Positions 1 through 7,690 of a stretch of 64,000 bases of DNA are shown here, in pieces. Made by a program: the position numbers and the translations under genes. The first letter of the stretch is position 1. The number at the start of each line of letters is the position of its first letter. Under the pieces are notes generated by a model. It was not told where the DNA came from, did no database searches, and saw only the letters and a program-made list of their open reading frames with translations. The stretch is from a virus, in IMG/VR virus record IMGVR_UViG_3300023184_008416, positions 97,916-161,915 of that record; one strand, given 5' to 3'.

Positions 1-1602
1 AACCTCAGCCTCTGTCATCCCCCTGTTTGGGTCGGCTTTAAACTTAAATCGATTGAAGCGATTGTCAAAATCAGTCCACCAAAATCGGGGCGTCGTCTCC
101 CCAATTTTCTGAAATCCCGAAGATTCATAACCCACACCTGTTCCAATCCGCCTATCGACATAAGTCATCAATCCTGCCTTCGAATTTGCTTTTACAAATT
201 GCATGGCAACTTTGGTCAATTTCCTTAACCCCCCTCTCACGTGAGTGTTAACCCTGGTACAAAATCGGGCAACCTCATAATAATCTTCATGTGTCTTGTG
301 AAAGGGCTTCCTGATGCTTAACGCACAAACCAACTCTTTTTCAAGATATAAACCCCAAGCAACTATCGAGGCTGTATCTCCATCGACATGATTTGCATTA
401 AAAAATTTTCTACGTGATTCTACGTCTAATTTTCCCACCCTTAACTGCCGCGCACCGTACTTATTAGGGGTCATTTTTAAACGGTGTAAAATCATGCTCT
501 TGACAATGTCGGACTTGTCTCTCCAATCATCTTCAAAAACATGCATTAACTGAATCCCAACTTCTCCCGCCATCTTCAACTTGTTTTCATGGTAGGCTGA
601 AGACTTGTGCAGATCAGAGTGCCAGTACAATCCATTATATTCGATCGCAAAGTTGTGATCAGGTACCAACACGTCCAACTCAACTCCCTTAAGAACAGAC
701 CGATCATTTCTTTTTAACGTCACTCCCAAAGAAACTATGTAGTCAGCGATTTCCTGCTGTGCGGCAGATCCTGTGGGCTGGCATACGTAACACCGACCAC
801 GTTGCAATCTCCTAAGCGAATCGTGAAATTCAGAACCACAAACATCACACCTCACCTTGATAACAGGCGAAGCATCATTAATGTAATGCTCTGTCCCCCC
901 AATCACCCTTAGGTTTGATCCGATCTCTATCCTACTCTTGATTTCATCGACCTTCAACCTCTTGATCTGATCCAATCTCTTCCTAAGAGATTCTTTCTTC
1001 AGTGACAACGAAACCTTGGTCGCCATGTTCCGAATCCTGACATCAGTATCCTTGTTTAATCCTACAGACCAAGGCACCCGAGAGCCGGTAGAAAATTCTT
1101 CTTTCAATTTATTTGATAACCCCAACAACCTGTCATCTGTATATTTCGTGTGTCCCCTGGACCATGCAACCCTGTCGCCAGATTTGAACTGTTGCGACAC
1201 GGTCAAAGATCTCTTCTGGGAAGCTTTCATCAGTCTGTCGTCTGTCTGCTTCGACAACCCCTTGGCCCAATTAACAACAATCCCCGTTTCCAAAGACTCT
1301 TTCAAAGTATTGTTTCGCTTCTCAACTACTCGTTGAGCCTCACCAGAATCGAGATAACTGTAAATGCTGGCGTTGTGACCGATGATGAAGTCAGAATAAC
1401 CCACCTTCCACCCCACCCACCGTGGAATCTGTCCACACCCACACCTACACAGTCTGCACCCATTGATTTGAATCCACGCACTCTCAACTGTAATCTGATG
1501 TACCTCCCCAAGATGTACCTCAAACGACGTCAATCTTTTGGATTCAAAGTCACAAAAAGGACACCTAACAGGCTCTAACACCCTTCCTTTAATCGCACCC
1601 AT
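1..1602 (-). CDS. Vsr-like homing endonuclease, partial (runs off left edge)
   Basis: The frame is open from an ATG at 1602 down to base 1 (534 codons) with no stop, so the C-terminus lies outside the window. Residues 14-35 form a C2H2 zinc finger (CPFC...H....H). A CxCGCG module follows near residues 52-57. Three spaced repeats of the pattern W-x-x-G-x-x-K-x-[TD]-D lie at about 110-210, like the NUMOD elements of phage endonucleases. A CxxC pair precedes a Vsr/EDxHD-type nuclease core near 305-330 (ELDVLVPD, then IEYNGLYWHSD), the family of I-Bth0305I. The remaining C-terminal part looks like the accessory domain usual in that family. It stands divergently to the tail tube gene and probably targets a nearby virion gene. 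The family is clear; target and activity are inferred. Confidence 0.85.
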   Translation of the reverse strand, partial: MGAIKGRVLEPVRCPFCDFESKRLTSFEVHLGEVHQITVESAWIQINGCRLCRCGCGQIPRWVGWKVGYSDFIIGHNASIYSYLDSGEAQRVVEKRNNTLKESLETGIVVNWAKGLSKQTDDRLMKASQKRSLTVSQQFKSGDRVAWSRGHTKYTDDRLLGLSNKLKEEFSTGSRVPWSVGLNKDTDVRIRNMATKVSLSLKKESLRKRLDQIKRLKVDEIKSRIEIGSNLRVIGGTEHYINDASPVIKVRCDVCGSEFHDSLRRLQRGRCYVCQPTGSAAQQEIADYIVSLGVTLKRNDRSVLKGVELDVLVPDHNFAIEYNGLYWHSDLHKSSAYHENKLKMAGEVGIQLMHVFEDDWRDKSDIVKSMILHRLKMTPNKYGARQLRVGKLDVESRRKFFNANHVDGDTASIVAWGLYLEKELVCALSIRKPFHKTHEDYYEVARFCTRVNTHVRGGLRKLTKVAMQFVKANSKAGLMTYVDRRIGTGVGYESSGFQKIGETTPRFWWTDFDNRFNRFKFKADPNRGMTEAEV

Positions 1603-1675
1603 CAATACTAATGTAATCCCCTTACCTCAAATTGTATCCAATTTTTGGTTTACAGGTTGCTCAATTTTCTCATGT

Positions 1676-1685
1676 GATATTTAAG
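1676..1685 (+). promoter_or_regulatory. Candidate phage promoter element GATATTTAAG
   Basis: The element lies 23 bases upstream of the tail tube start. Near-identical GATACTTAAG or GATACTTAGG strings occur just upstream of the tape measure gene, a small gene at 22210 and a minus-strand gene at 49281. T4-like late promoters consist of one AT-rich -10 box of similar size (TATAAATA). This could be the counterpart here, but that rests only on recurrence and position. Confidence 0.3.
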
Positions 1686-1708
1686 ACTGACCCCAAGGAG
1701 GTTTTACC

Positions 1709-2200
1709 ATGGCCGCAGAGACACTTGACGTATCATCAATGATTCCCAATAAATTCGAGCCAAAACGCAAGAATCGGTGGGTACTTATGATTGAAGGCAT
1801 CGACGCCTACATCATCAAGACCGCCGCCCGCCCAACTTTCACGACAGACGAAATCGAAATCCCATTCATCAACTCCCGCCGCTACGTGGCAGGCCTCACC
1901 AAGTTCGAGACCATGAGCGTCACCCTCCACGACCCCATCGCCCCATCCGGCGCACAACAAATCATGGAATGGATCCGCCTCCACTACGAATCGGTCTCCG
2001 GCCGCGCAGGCTACGCTGACTTCTACAAACGCGACATCCAACTCAAACTCCTCGACCCAGTCGGCACAGTCATCGAACTCTGGGACATCAAAGGCGCCTT
2101 CATCACCTCCGCCAACTTCGGCGAACTCGGCTACGACGGCGCAGACGCACAGGAAATCCAACTCACACTTCGTTTCGACAATTGCGTTCTGCAATTTTGA
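1709..2200 (+). CDS. Tail tube protein, T4 gp19-like
   Basis: 163 residues, the normal size for the gp19 family of contractile-tail tube subunits, which stack as hexamers around the tape measure inside the sheath. Family-like stretches include NRWVLMIEGIDAYIIKTAARP near the N-terminus, a central MSVTLHDPIAP segment, and a C-terminal SANFGELGYDG followed by a beta strand ending in LTLRFDNCVLQF. The start is fixed by a strong AAGGAGG at 1695-1701. Third codon positions are very rich in C, unlike most neighbours, as expected for an abundant virion protein. It is flanked on both sides by homing endonuclease genes. The sheath gene would be expected to lie left of the window. Confidence 0.88.
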   Translation: MAAETLDVSSMIPNKFEPKRKNRWVLMIEGIDAYIIKTAARPTFTTDEIEIPFINSRRYVAGLTKFETMSVTLHDPIAPSGAQQIMEWIRLHYESVSGRAGYADFYKRDIQLKLLDPVGTVIELWDIKGAFITSANFGELGYDGADAQEIQLTLRFDNCVLQF

Positions 2201-2267
2201 CATCAATATTCGACAACTGCACAATTGTCGATTGTACAAGTCATTGGGTCTGTGGTACTTTTTAACC

Positions 2268-3059
2268 ATGGACCCAAAGATTTTTGTGTGCCCTGAGTGT
2301 AAAGGGTATGAGGCGACAAAGTTAGATTCATTGCGTATTCATTATCAAAAGAAACACGGCTTACCTGCCCGTAAACTCTATGCAGACTTGTTTTTGCAAG
2401 GAGGCAAGGAACCACTGTGTGCTTGTGGTTGTGGTGAGCCGACCCGATTTTTGACCTTACAAAAGGGTTTTTCTAAGTATCTTCTGGGACATGCATCCCG
2501 TGTTACCAATAATTGGGGTCACAATAAAATGGCGCAGGAGAAGAGCCTAAAGAAGCGCCGCGATGAAGGGTTGTGGAGTCGGAACCCGTGGAACAAAGGT
2601 AAGACAAAAGAAAGTGATCCAGAGTTTGCTGAAATTGCAGAGAAAGCCTATGCTTCTCAAGCAGAAAAATCTCGTAAATCAAAAATGATGAAAGAACAAT
2701 GGTCAGACGGGACGATAATTCCTTTGTCTGGTTCTGCACACCCTCAGTGGAGAGGGGGTACATCTGCGTTGCAACCTTTGGTTCGTTCTCATTTACACAC
2801 CAGATGGACTTATCCTAAGTTAAGAGAGAGTGGGTTTAAGTGTGTTCAATGTGGTTTGACAAGCGATCTTGAGGTCCATCACAATGGAGAGAGGTTTGCT
2901 TCAATACTTCATCGGGCGATTGAGACCCTTGGCGAGCCTGGAGAAGATTTTCACAAGAAGTTTATCATTGCCGAGTGGGTCGCCGATTACCATGTCGAGC
3001 ACGAGGTTCCGGGAGTTGTCCTGTGTCAGTCGTGTCACGATATTGAGCATGTCCAGTAA
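2268..3059 (+). CDS. HNH homing endonuclease with zinc-finger and NUMOD-like modules
   Basis: 263 residues from the ATG at 2268; an in-frame TTG at 2232 is possible but has no ribosome site. An N-terminal C2H2-like finger (CPEC...H....H) is followed by a CACGCGEP module that matches the CRCGCG module of the endonuclease at 1-1602. A W-N-K-G-K-T-K-x-S-D NUMOD-like repeat lies at about 107-117. The C-terminal HNH nuclease has CVQCG, then LEVHHNG and CQSCHDIEH with metal-binding Cys and His. It is a free-standing gene between two virion genes and has less biased codons than the tail tube gene, which suggests mobility. Target unknown. Confidence 0.85.
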   Translation: MDPKIFVCPECKGYEATKLDSLRIHYQKKHGLPARKLYADLFLQGGKEPLCACGCGEPTRFLTLQKGFSKYLLGHASRVTNNWGHNKMAQEKSLKKRRDEGLWSRNPWNKGKTKESDPEFAEIAEKAYASQAEKSRKSKMMKEQWSDGTIIPLSGSAHPQWRGGTSALQPLVRSHLHTRWTYPKLRESGFKCVQCGLTSDLEVHHNGERFASILHRAIETLGEPGEDFHKKFIIAEWVADYHVEHEVPGVVLCQSCHDIEHVQ

Positions 3060-3107
3060 TTGGTATAATATTCCGCTCAGCAGCAAATTTGGGCCGCGTA
3101 GGATATA

Positions 3108-3117
3108 TATACTTAAA
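3108..3117 (+). promoter_or_regulatory. Candidate promoter element TATACTTAAA
   Basis: An AT-rich box 40 bases before the gene at 3157 resembles the GATACTTAAG elements found elsewhere in the window. A sigma70-like TATAAT also lies just upstream at 3064-3069. It suggests that the virion genes after the endonuclease have their own promoter. Position and similarity are the only evidence. Confidence 0.25.
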
Positions 3118-3156
3118 CACGACCGGCAGATTTTTGGAGAAGAGTGAGATTTTGAC

Positions 3157-5091
3157 ATGAGAAATGATACCTTTTTGTTTGAGTCCAACGTTGATGATTG
3201 TGAGCTCATGACCGAGGCTGGCATTTGGCAATGGGCGAAACACAAGCTTGGAAAGCTTGGTTCTCTCGAGAAAGGTGGTAGCATTTTTGGTTCAGGTGAA
3301 AAGGCTGAGAAAGCGAAGGAGCAATTTGCTGATCAGTTTGAGATCGAGACCAGTAAGATTGGTAATAACATTAATAGCATCATGAAGGAGAAACTCGCTG
3401 AGGCCGATCCTGATCAGGACAAGTCTAATTCCAGGGAGTTCCCTAACGGTCCTGATGGCGAGGCTTTTAAGGCGATGTTGCCTGCCGCGTTTGAGGCTGT
3501 CAACGAATATATTGACGGTCTTGAGGCGGGTGGTGAGAAGCTCGTCGCCCTGGAGGCGTTGCAGAGGTGGATCAAGTATTACATGGACTATTCTCTCTCT
3601 GATGTCTACAAACATTTTGAGTCAATGAGCAGGCGCGATGATGTCATTTTGGAACATAATCTGCTGGTGAAGGAACATGCTAAGTGGGTTCAATCTCTTC
3701 TCAACGAAGATGAAGACTTGCTTGCTGGCAAGTCTGAGACGTGGAAGGGACTCAACAGCAACATGTTACCTGGGATCTTAAGCGGGCTTGCTGCCGTCAC
3801 CGGAATTGTTGCCCTCGCTGCAAAGATAGCGATTGCTGAGGCTGGGAAACAGGGTGTAGAGATTGTAAAAGAGGTTGTGTCAGGCGGTGATGTGAGTTGG
3901 GTCAATGGCAGTCCCTTGAAGTACGTGGTTCAGTCAGGTGATGGATTTGATAGGATCACCTTGGGTTTTATGAAGGCAGGTCACTTTGCAACTCCTCAGG
4001 AGTTGTTCAAGGCTTGTGGGGCTGGTGATGAGCACGCTGGAATTCTTGCTTTTGCAAAAGATCTTGGCATGAAAAGCCCAGAAAAAGTTGCCCAATACGT
4101 TGAGGGTCAGATGAAGGCCGGTAGTATTGATCCTCTCAATTGGGGAGGACCAGGAACGGGTGGTGGATTAGGAGATCCAACGGGTACGACCGCAAAGTCG
4201 TTCATGGCTGCGAATAAACACCCAAAGGACTTGTTGACAATAGGTGCTTTTAAAGCGGTGTTGATTCCAATTGTCAAGTCGACAGTTAAACTTGGAGTTG
4301 CAGGCGGAGCGTCAGCTGCTTTGGTGGCAGCTGCTCCTGCACTTGCCGGAGTCGCAGCTTTTGCAGCTCCTGCGTCATTGGTTTTGGGTTTAGGTGCCAT
4401 GGCGATTAAAGCGTTAAGGAGCAAAGGTAAAAAGTCCAGTCGGGCATCACAATTACAGGCTTTATTTGATGCGTTGGATGAGAAGCTTCGTGATTTGAAA
4501 AAGAAGATAGGAATGGGTGAGAAAGAAGAAAAAGCGATAAAGACCGTGCCTACACCTCCACCTGCCCCTCCGCCCGAGCCTGAGACGAAACCTGGTAGTG
4601 AAGAAGGAGAAGTTAACTTCTTACCTGATGAGGACGTCGTGAGCGTTGAAGACACGCCTCTGTCACAAATTAGGGCAGACATGAAAAATAAGAAGCTTAA
4701 CGCCCGTCTCTTTGACGCGATTATCAAGGCGTTTGATTCCAAGGGACTGGTACGTAACGTCGCCATGAATGAGGCGATTAAATCACGTGATCTTAACGTT
4801 GATGCCGCTATTAATGTTATTGCTGATGATCCTGGGGTTAGAAAATTACTCGGAGCGATGTTGAGGGTTGTTCCACCAAAACGCCTCAGCAGTGACAAGA
4901 TAATCAATAATAAGTCTGTTAGACGGATTGTCGCCATCCTGGTGAAGCACGACTTTATCGTCGCAGGTGGGGGCAAAAACAAAAAACCAGAGTCCAAACT
5001 TAAGAAAAAAGTTACCGCAGAATCCTTCAGCGGTAATGATGATTCTGTTGTGTTGGTTGAGAGATGGCAAAAGATTGCTGGTTTAATTTGA
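3157..5091 (+). CDS. Putative virion-associated protein with hydrophobic segments and C-terminal RWQ tag
   Basis: 644 residues, not recognised as a named family. Two Ala/Gly-rich hydrophobic stretches (about residues 208-230 and 385-425) could span membranes. Between them, SPLKYVVQSGDGFDRI at about 251-266 resembles the start of a LysM repeat. A Pro-rich linker lies at about 465-480. The protein ends in VLVERWQKIAGLI, almost the same as the end of the next gene's product, which argues for a common sorting or processing signal. It lies between tail genes and is transcribed with them. A membrane-penetrating, internal head or ejection protein is possible, but function is unknown. Confidence 0.6.
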   Translation: MRNDTFLFESNVDDCELMTEAGIWQWAKHKLGKLGSLEKGGSIFGSGEKAEKAKEQFADQFEIETSKIGNNINSIMKEKLAEADPDQDKSNSREFPNGPDGEAFKAMLPAAFEAVNEYIDGLEAGGEKLVALEALQRWIKYYMDYSLSDVYKHFESMSRRDDVILEHNLLVKEHAKWVQSLLNEDEDLLAGKSETWKGLNSNMLPGILSGLAAVTGIVALAAKIAIAEAGKQGVEIVKEVVSGGDVSWVNGSPLKYVVQSGDGFDRITLGFMKAGHFATPQELFKACGAGDEHAGILAFAKDLGMKSPEKVAQYVEGQMKAGSIDPLNWGGPGTGGGLGDPTGTTAKSFMAANKHPKDLLTIGAFKAVLIPIVKSTVKLGVAGGASAALVAAAPALAGVAAFAAPASLVLGLGAMAIKALRSKGKKSSRASQLQALFDALDEKLRDLKKKIGMGEKEEKAIKTVPTPPPAPPPEPETKPGSEEGEVNFLPDEDVVSVEDTPLSQIRADMKNKKLNARLFDAIIKAFDSKGLVRNVAMNEAIKSRDLNVDAAINVIADDPGVRKLLGAMLRVVPPKRLSSDKIINNKSVRRIVAILVKHDFIVAGGGKNKKPESKLKKKVTAESFSGNDDSVVLVERWQKIAGLI

Positions 5092-5113
5092 TTTTAAGAA
5101 GAGTGGAGTCATC

Positions 5114-6358
5114 TTGAATAATCACAATTTCCAGTACAAAGCATACCAAGGCCTGCTCGAGGGCAAGATCACACGGTTAGAGTACGACACGCTCGTCGAG
5201 AAAGTTGGGTTTCTCAGCAGAGTTGGTTCAACCTTGAAGGGATTGCTCTCGGGCGGCAAGGAATTTAAGAAGGGATATGATGACAAGAAGTACAAAGATC
5301 TCCTTGGTAAGGCGCAGGCTGACCTCAAAGACACTGTTACGCAGATACGAAAGTTTGCAGAAAAGGTCGGTGTCGAAGACGTAGAGGATTTGATTCAGCA
5401 GTCTGTTGCAGGTATTTTAGGTGCCGCGAACGTGCAACCTGCCGCAGTTGCTCGAGCTATCACTCCTGCCGCTGCGGGTGCTTCCGGTGGTGGTGACGGA
5501 GGTGGGGGAGCTACAACGAGAGGTACAGTCGCAGTTGATAATCCGGATGCAGCAGTTGACAAAGGTGCATCTGTGACCAAACCAGAACAGGCAGCTGCGA
5601 GTCTTGCTGTCGCTCAAGGAGCAGATGAAAAGAAGGTTGATGCAGCGGCTAAGAACCCCCAAAAGGTTTTGGATGACTTTGCAAAATACGTTTCCGGCAA
5701 GTCAAAAGTTGATATTGACGTTACGTCAAAAATTTTGAATCTTTTGTTGAAGAACGGGATGTTGAAATCAAACGTTAGTATCACTTCTGAATCTTTAAGA
5801 GCTTCAACACAGAGTCTTATTCTAGAACAGAACGGGGTTGTTTTGGGAGAAATCTCACACAGTGACGTCAGGAGAATGTTGAACCTGTTGAATGAGGCAA
5901 GTAAAAAAAAGCCCGCCGCTTCCGCAACACCCAAGACCGCAACACCCACGACCGTAGCTACCACGACGGCTGTGAAGGCTCCCACGGCCGGCAAGGGCCG
6001 CAGCAGTGGAAAAATGACCGCGCCGCCGCCGAAGGCCGCGAAGCCTGCGCCGCCGCCGAAAGCCGCGAAGCCTGCGCCGCCGCCGAAAGCCGCGAAGCCT
6101 GCGCCGCGCGCCGAACCGAAGAGCGCGCCGCCGCCGAAGGCAAAGCCAGCTGAATCCTCAAGTAAGCAGGTAAATGTTCCAGAGAATCTTAAGACAATTG
6201 TTAATAAGCTCGAAGGACAATTGAAAGAAAAAGGAGTTAATAAGACCAATTTGGTAGCAACTCTTAAGGTGATTGATGATTATTTTCTTGTGAAGGAAGG
6301 AAGAGTTACTCAAGAGGTTTTAGTAGAACGTTGGCAGCGACTTGCTGGTATTCTTTGA
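5114..6358 (+). CDS. Putative virion protein with Ala/Pro repeats and C-terminal RWQ tag
   Basis: 414 residues starting at TTG (5114), preceded by a GAGTGGAG purine run; no ATG lies near the start of the open frame. The N-terminal 100 residues are charged and probably helical. A Gly/Ala-rich stretch follows (about 120-155), then an ordered middle. At about 300-345 there is an Ala-Pro-Lys linker made by three perfect or near-perfect 27-base repeats. The last 13 residues, VLVERWQRLAGIL, match the end of the preceding gene's product. No family is recognised. Co-orientation with virion genes suggests a structural or internal protein. The terminator at 6391 ends this unit. Confidence 0.55.
   Translation: MNNHNFQYKAYQGLLEGKITRLEYDTLVEKVGFLSRVGSTLKGLLSGGKEFKKGYDDKKYKDLLGKAQADLKDTVTQIRKFAEKVGVEDVEDLIQQSVAGILGAANVQPAAVARAITPAAAGASGGGDGGGGATTRGTVAVDNPDAAVDKGASVTKPEQAAASLAVAQGADEKKVDAAAKNPQKVLDDFAKYVSGKSKVDIDVTSKILNLLLKNGMLKSNVSITSESLRASTQSLILEQNGVVLGEISHSDVRRMLNLLNEASKKKPAASATPKTATPTTVATTTAVKAPTAGKGRSSGKMTAPPPKAAKPAPPPKAAKPAPPPKAAKPAPRAEPKSAPPPKAKPAESSSKQVNVPENLKTIVNKLEGQLKEKGVNKTNLVATLKVIDDYFLVKEGRVTQEVLVERWQRLAGIL
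6020..6100 (+). repeat. Three tandem 27-base units inside a coding region
   Basis: Units at 6020-6046, 6047-6073 and 6074-6100 differ only at a single A/G position. Each encodes APPPKAAKP. A degenerate further copy follows. The repeats keep the reading frame and form a flexible Pro/Ala/Lys linker. Confidence 0.9.
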
Positions 6359-6390
6359 TTCCTTGTTTTTGTTCTCCTGTGATTGTGAGT

Positions 6391-6420
6391 GCAGTGATCT
6401 TTTGGGTCACTGCGTTTTTA
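6391..6420 (+). terminator. Rho-independent terminator
   Basis: A nine-pair stem (GCAGTGATC with GGTCACTGC, one G-U pair) with loop TTTTG is followed by GTTTTTA and more T. It lies 32 bases after the stop of the gene at 5114 and before a promoter-like sequence. Confidence 0.75.
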
Positions 6421-6455
6421 TTTTAAAAAAAGGTTGTTAAATGTGAGGTAAGGTA

Positions 6456-6485
6456 TTTACTTCTGTTGTCGCAGGACCGTATAAT
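6456..6485 (+). promoter_or_regulatory. Sigma70-like promoter
   Basis: TTTACT at 6456-6461 and TATAAT at 6480-6485 are separated by 18 bases. The pair falls between a terminator and the gene at 6507, where a promoter is needed. The leader would be short, with AGGAGA at 6498-6503. Confidence 0.4.
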
Positions 6486-6506
6486 TGACGCAGCAACAGG
6501 AGAATT

Positions 6507-7370
6507 ATGTCAGAAGAAAGAGAACAACGTAACGCAGTGTTTACCAATGTTGGTGTTGATCCACGCATTCCAACAACAACAGCAGCTGATCGAGCGCGGG
6601 CTGATTTTGGTCTTGATATTCCGGTTGAAGTCGTGCCGCTTCCTTCGATGGGTAGAGTGTATCCTGCCAATTCTTCTCTTCACGGGAGAGAGACAGTTGA
6701 CATTCGAGCCATGACGGCGCGTGAAGAAGACATTTTGACAAGTCGAGCCCTGTTGAAAAAGGGAACTGTTATTACAGAGCTTATTAAGTCTTGCCTCACT
6801 GACAAGTCAATTAATACCAGTGAGCTTCTTGTTGGTGATCGAAATGCTCTGATGGTGGCAGTTAGAATCACGGGTTATGGTGCTGAGTATGAGGTTGAAG
6901 TTGATTGCACCGAGTGTGGATCCAAGACGCCTCACGTATTTAACCTTGGTGAGCTTCCGATTCGCAGGTTAGAGATTAATCCCGTTGAAGAAGGAATGAA
7001 TCTTTTTGAGACTGTTTTGCCTGTGTGTAAAAAGACAGTTAGATTTAAGTTTTTGACGGGTCGCGATGAGGAAGAGATCAGTGCAACTTCAGAGAAGCAA
7101 AAGAAGTTAGCGTTGGGAACCGACACTGCTGTGACAACCAATTTGATGTATGCGATTGTTGCTGTGGATGGTGTCACTGATCGTGCAAAGTTGGCTAACT
7201 TTGTTAAGATGATGCCTGCACGTGATTCTCTTGCATTGCGTAATTTTATTCGTGACAATGAGCCTGGAATTATCTTGAAGCAGGAGGCAGCCTGCGAAAG
7301 TTGCGGACATACGGAGGACCTAGACATGCCACTAGGTGTGTCCTTTCTTTGGCCTTCCGTCAGACGCTAA
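6507..7370 (+). CDS. T4-type baseplate hub assembly protein (gp26/gp51-like)
   Basis: 287 residues. The sequence fits the T4 baseplate assembly family typical of myoviruses: an N-terminal FGLDIPVEVVPLPSMGRVYP segment that sets out a beta domain, then MTAREEDILTSRALLKKGT, and a C-terminal helical part. Two CxxC pairs (VDCTECGS and ACESCGHT) probably bind zinc. AGGAGA sits 3 bases before the ATG. The product is expected to act in baseplate hub assembly. It is followed with overlap by a small gene and then the tape measure, the usual T4-like marine phage order. The family call is by recognition, without a search. Confidence 0.65.
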   Translation: MSEEREQRNAVFTNVGVDPRIPTTTAADRARADFGLDIPVEVVPLPSMGRVYPANSSLHGRETVDIRAMTAREEDILTSRALLKKGTVITELIKSCLTDKSINTSELLVGDRNALMVAVRITGYGAEYEVEVDCTECGSKTPHVFNLGELPIRRLEINPVEEGMNLFETVLPVCKKTVRFKFLTGRDEEEISATSEKQKKLALGTDTAVTTNLMYAIVAVDGVTDRAKLANFVKMMPARDSLALRNFIRDNEPGIILKQEAACESCGHTEDLDMPLGVSFLWPSVRR

Positions 7371-7620
7371 AACGTTATTGATACTTGAACCCGCCTTTCT
7401 GCTCATGTATTACGGCGGGTTCACGTATGCTGAAACGTACATGATGCCGATCTCATACAAGAGATGGTTTTTGGAGCGTATTTCTAAAGAGTTGAAGTCA
7501 GGTTCTGAATCTGGAGAAAATGCGCCTTCAAGAGCAGCTCATGCTGACACAGCAGAAATGAGAGCGATGCAGGGCCGTGTTAGATCTCAAGTTCCTTCAA
7601 GAATGAGACGATTCACGTGA
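7336..7620 (+). CDS. Small protein between baseplate assembly protein and tape measure
   Basis: Up to 94 residues from GTG 7336. An ATG at 7405 would give 71 residues starting at MYYGGF, and a TTG lies between; no start has a convincing ribosome site. The core FLLMYYGGFTYAETYMMPIS followed by RWFLERISKEL resembles short proteins encoded next to gp26/gp51-like genes in many myoviruses. The tail is charged and Arg-rich. The 5' end overlaps the previous gene in another frame, so translational coupling or frameshifting like that of tail chaperone pairs is possible. Function not established. Confidence 0.6.
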   Translation: MCPFFGLPSDAKTLLILEPAFLLMYYGGFTYAETYMMPISYKRWFLERISKELKSGSESGENAPSRAAHADTAEMRAMQGRVRSQVPSRMRRFT

Positions 7621-7649
7621 TTGTCGTGTGGTCGTTCTTGAAATCTGTT

Positions 7650-7659
7650 GATACTTAAG
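7650..7659 (+). promoter_or_regulatory. Candidate promoter element GATACTTAAG
   Basis: A perfect GATACTTAAG 31 bases before the tape measure start in a 70-base non-coding gap. It is the same string as at 49285-49294 on the minus strand and close to the elements at 1676 and 22196. Confidence 0.35.
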
Positions 7660-7690
7660 TCCATGTTTTGTTTGGTAATCATGAGGAATT

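Noticed and set aside
1150-1578. Plus-strand open frame of 142 codons
   Set aside because: Antisense shadow of the partial Vsr-like endonuclease, whose zinc finger, repeats and nuclease motifs are continuous on the minus strand.
1736-2269. Open frame of 177 codons antisense to the tail tube gene
   Set aside because: Caused by the strong third-position C bias of the tail tube gene; no motif and no ribosome site.
4107-4997. Open frame of 296 codons on the minus strand
   Set aside because: Antisense shadow of the gene at 3157, with low-complexity Ala/Thr/Pro content caused by the sense codons.
6020-6100. Tandem repeats considered as CRISPR or iteron array
   Set aside because: Units are adjacent without spacers and stay in frame as a Pro/Ala linker inside a gene.
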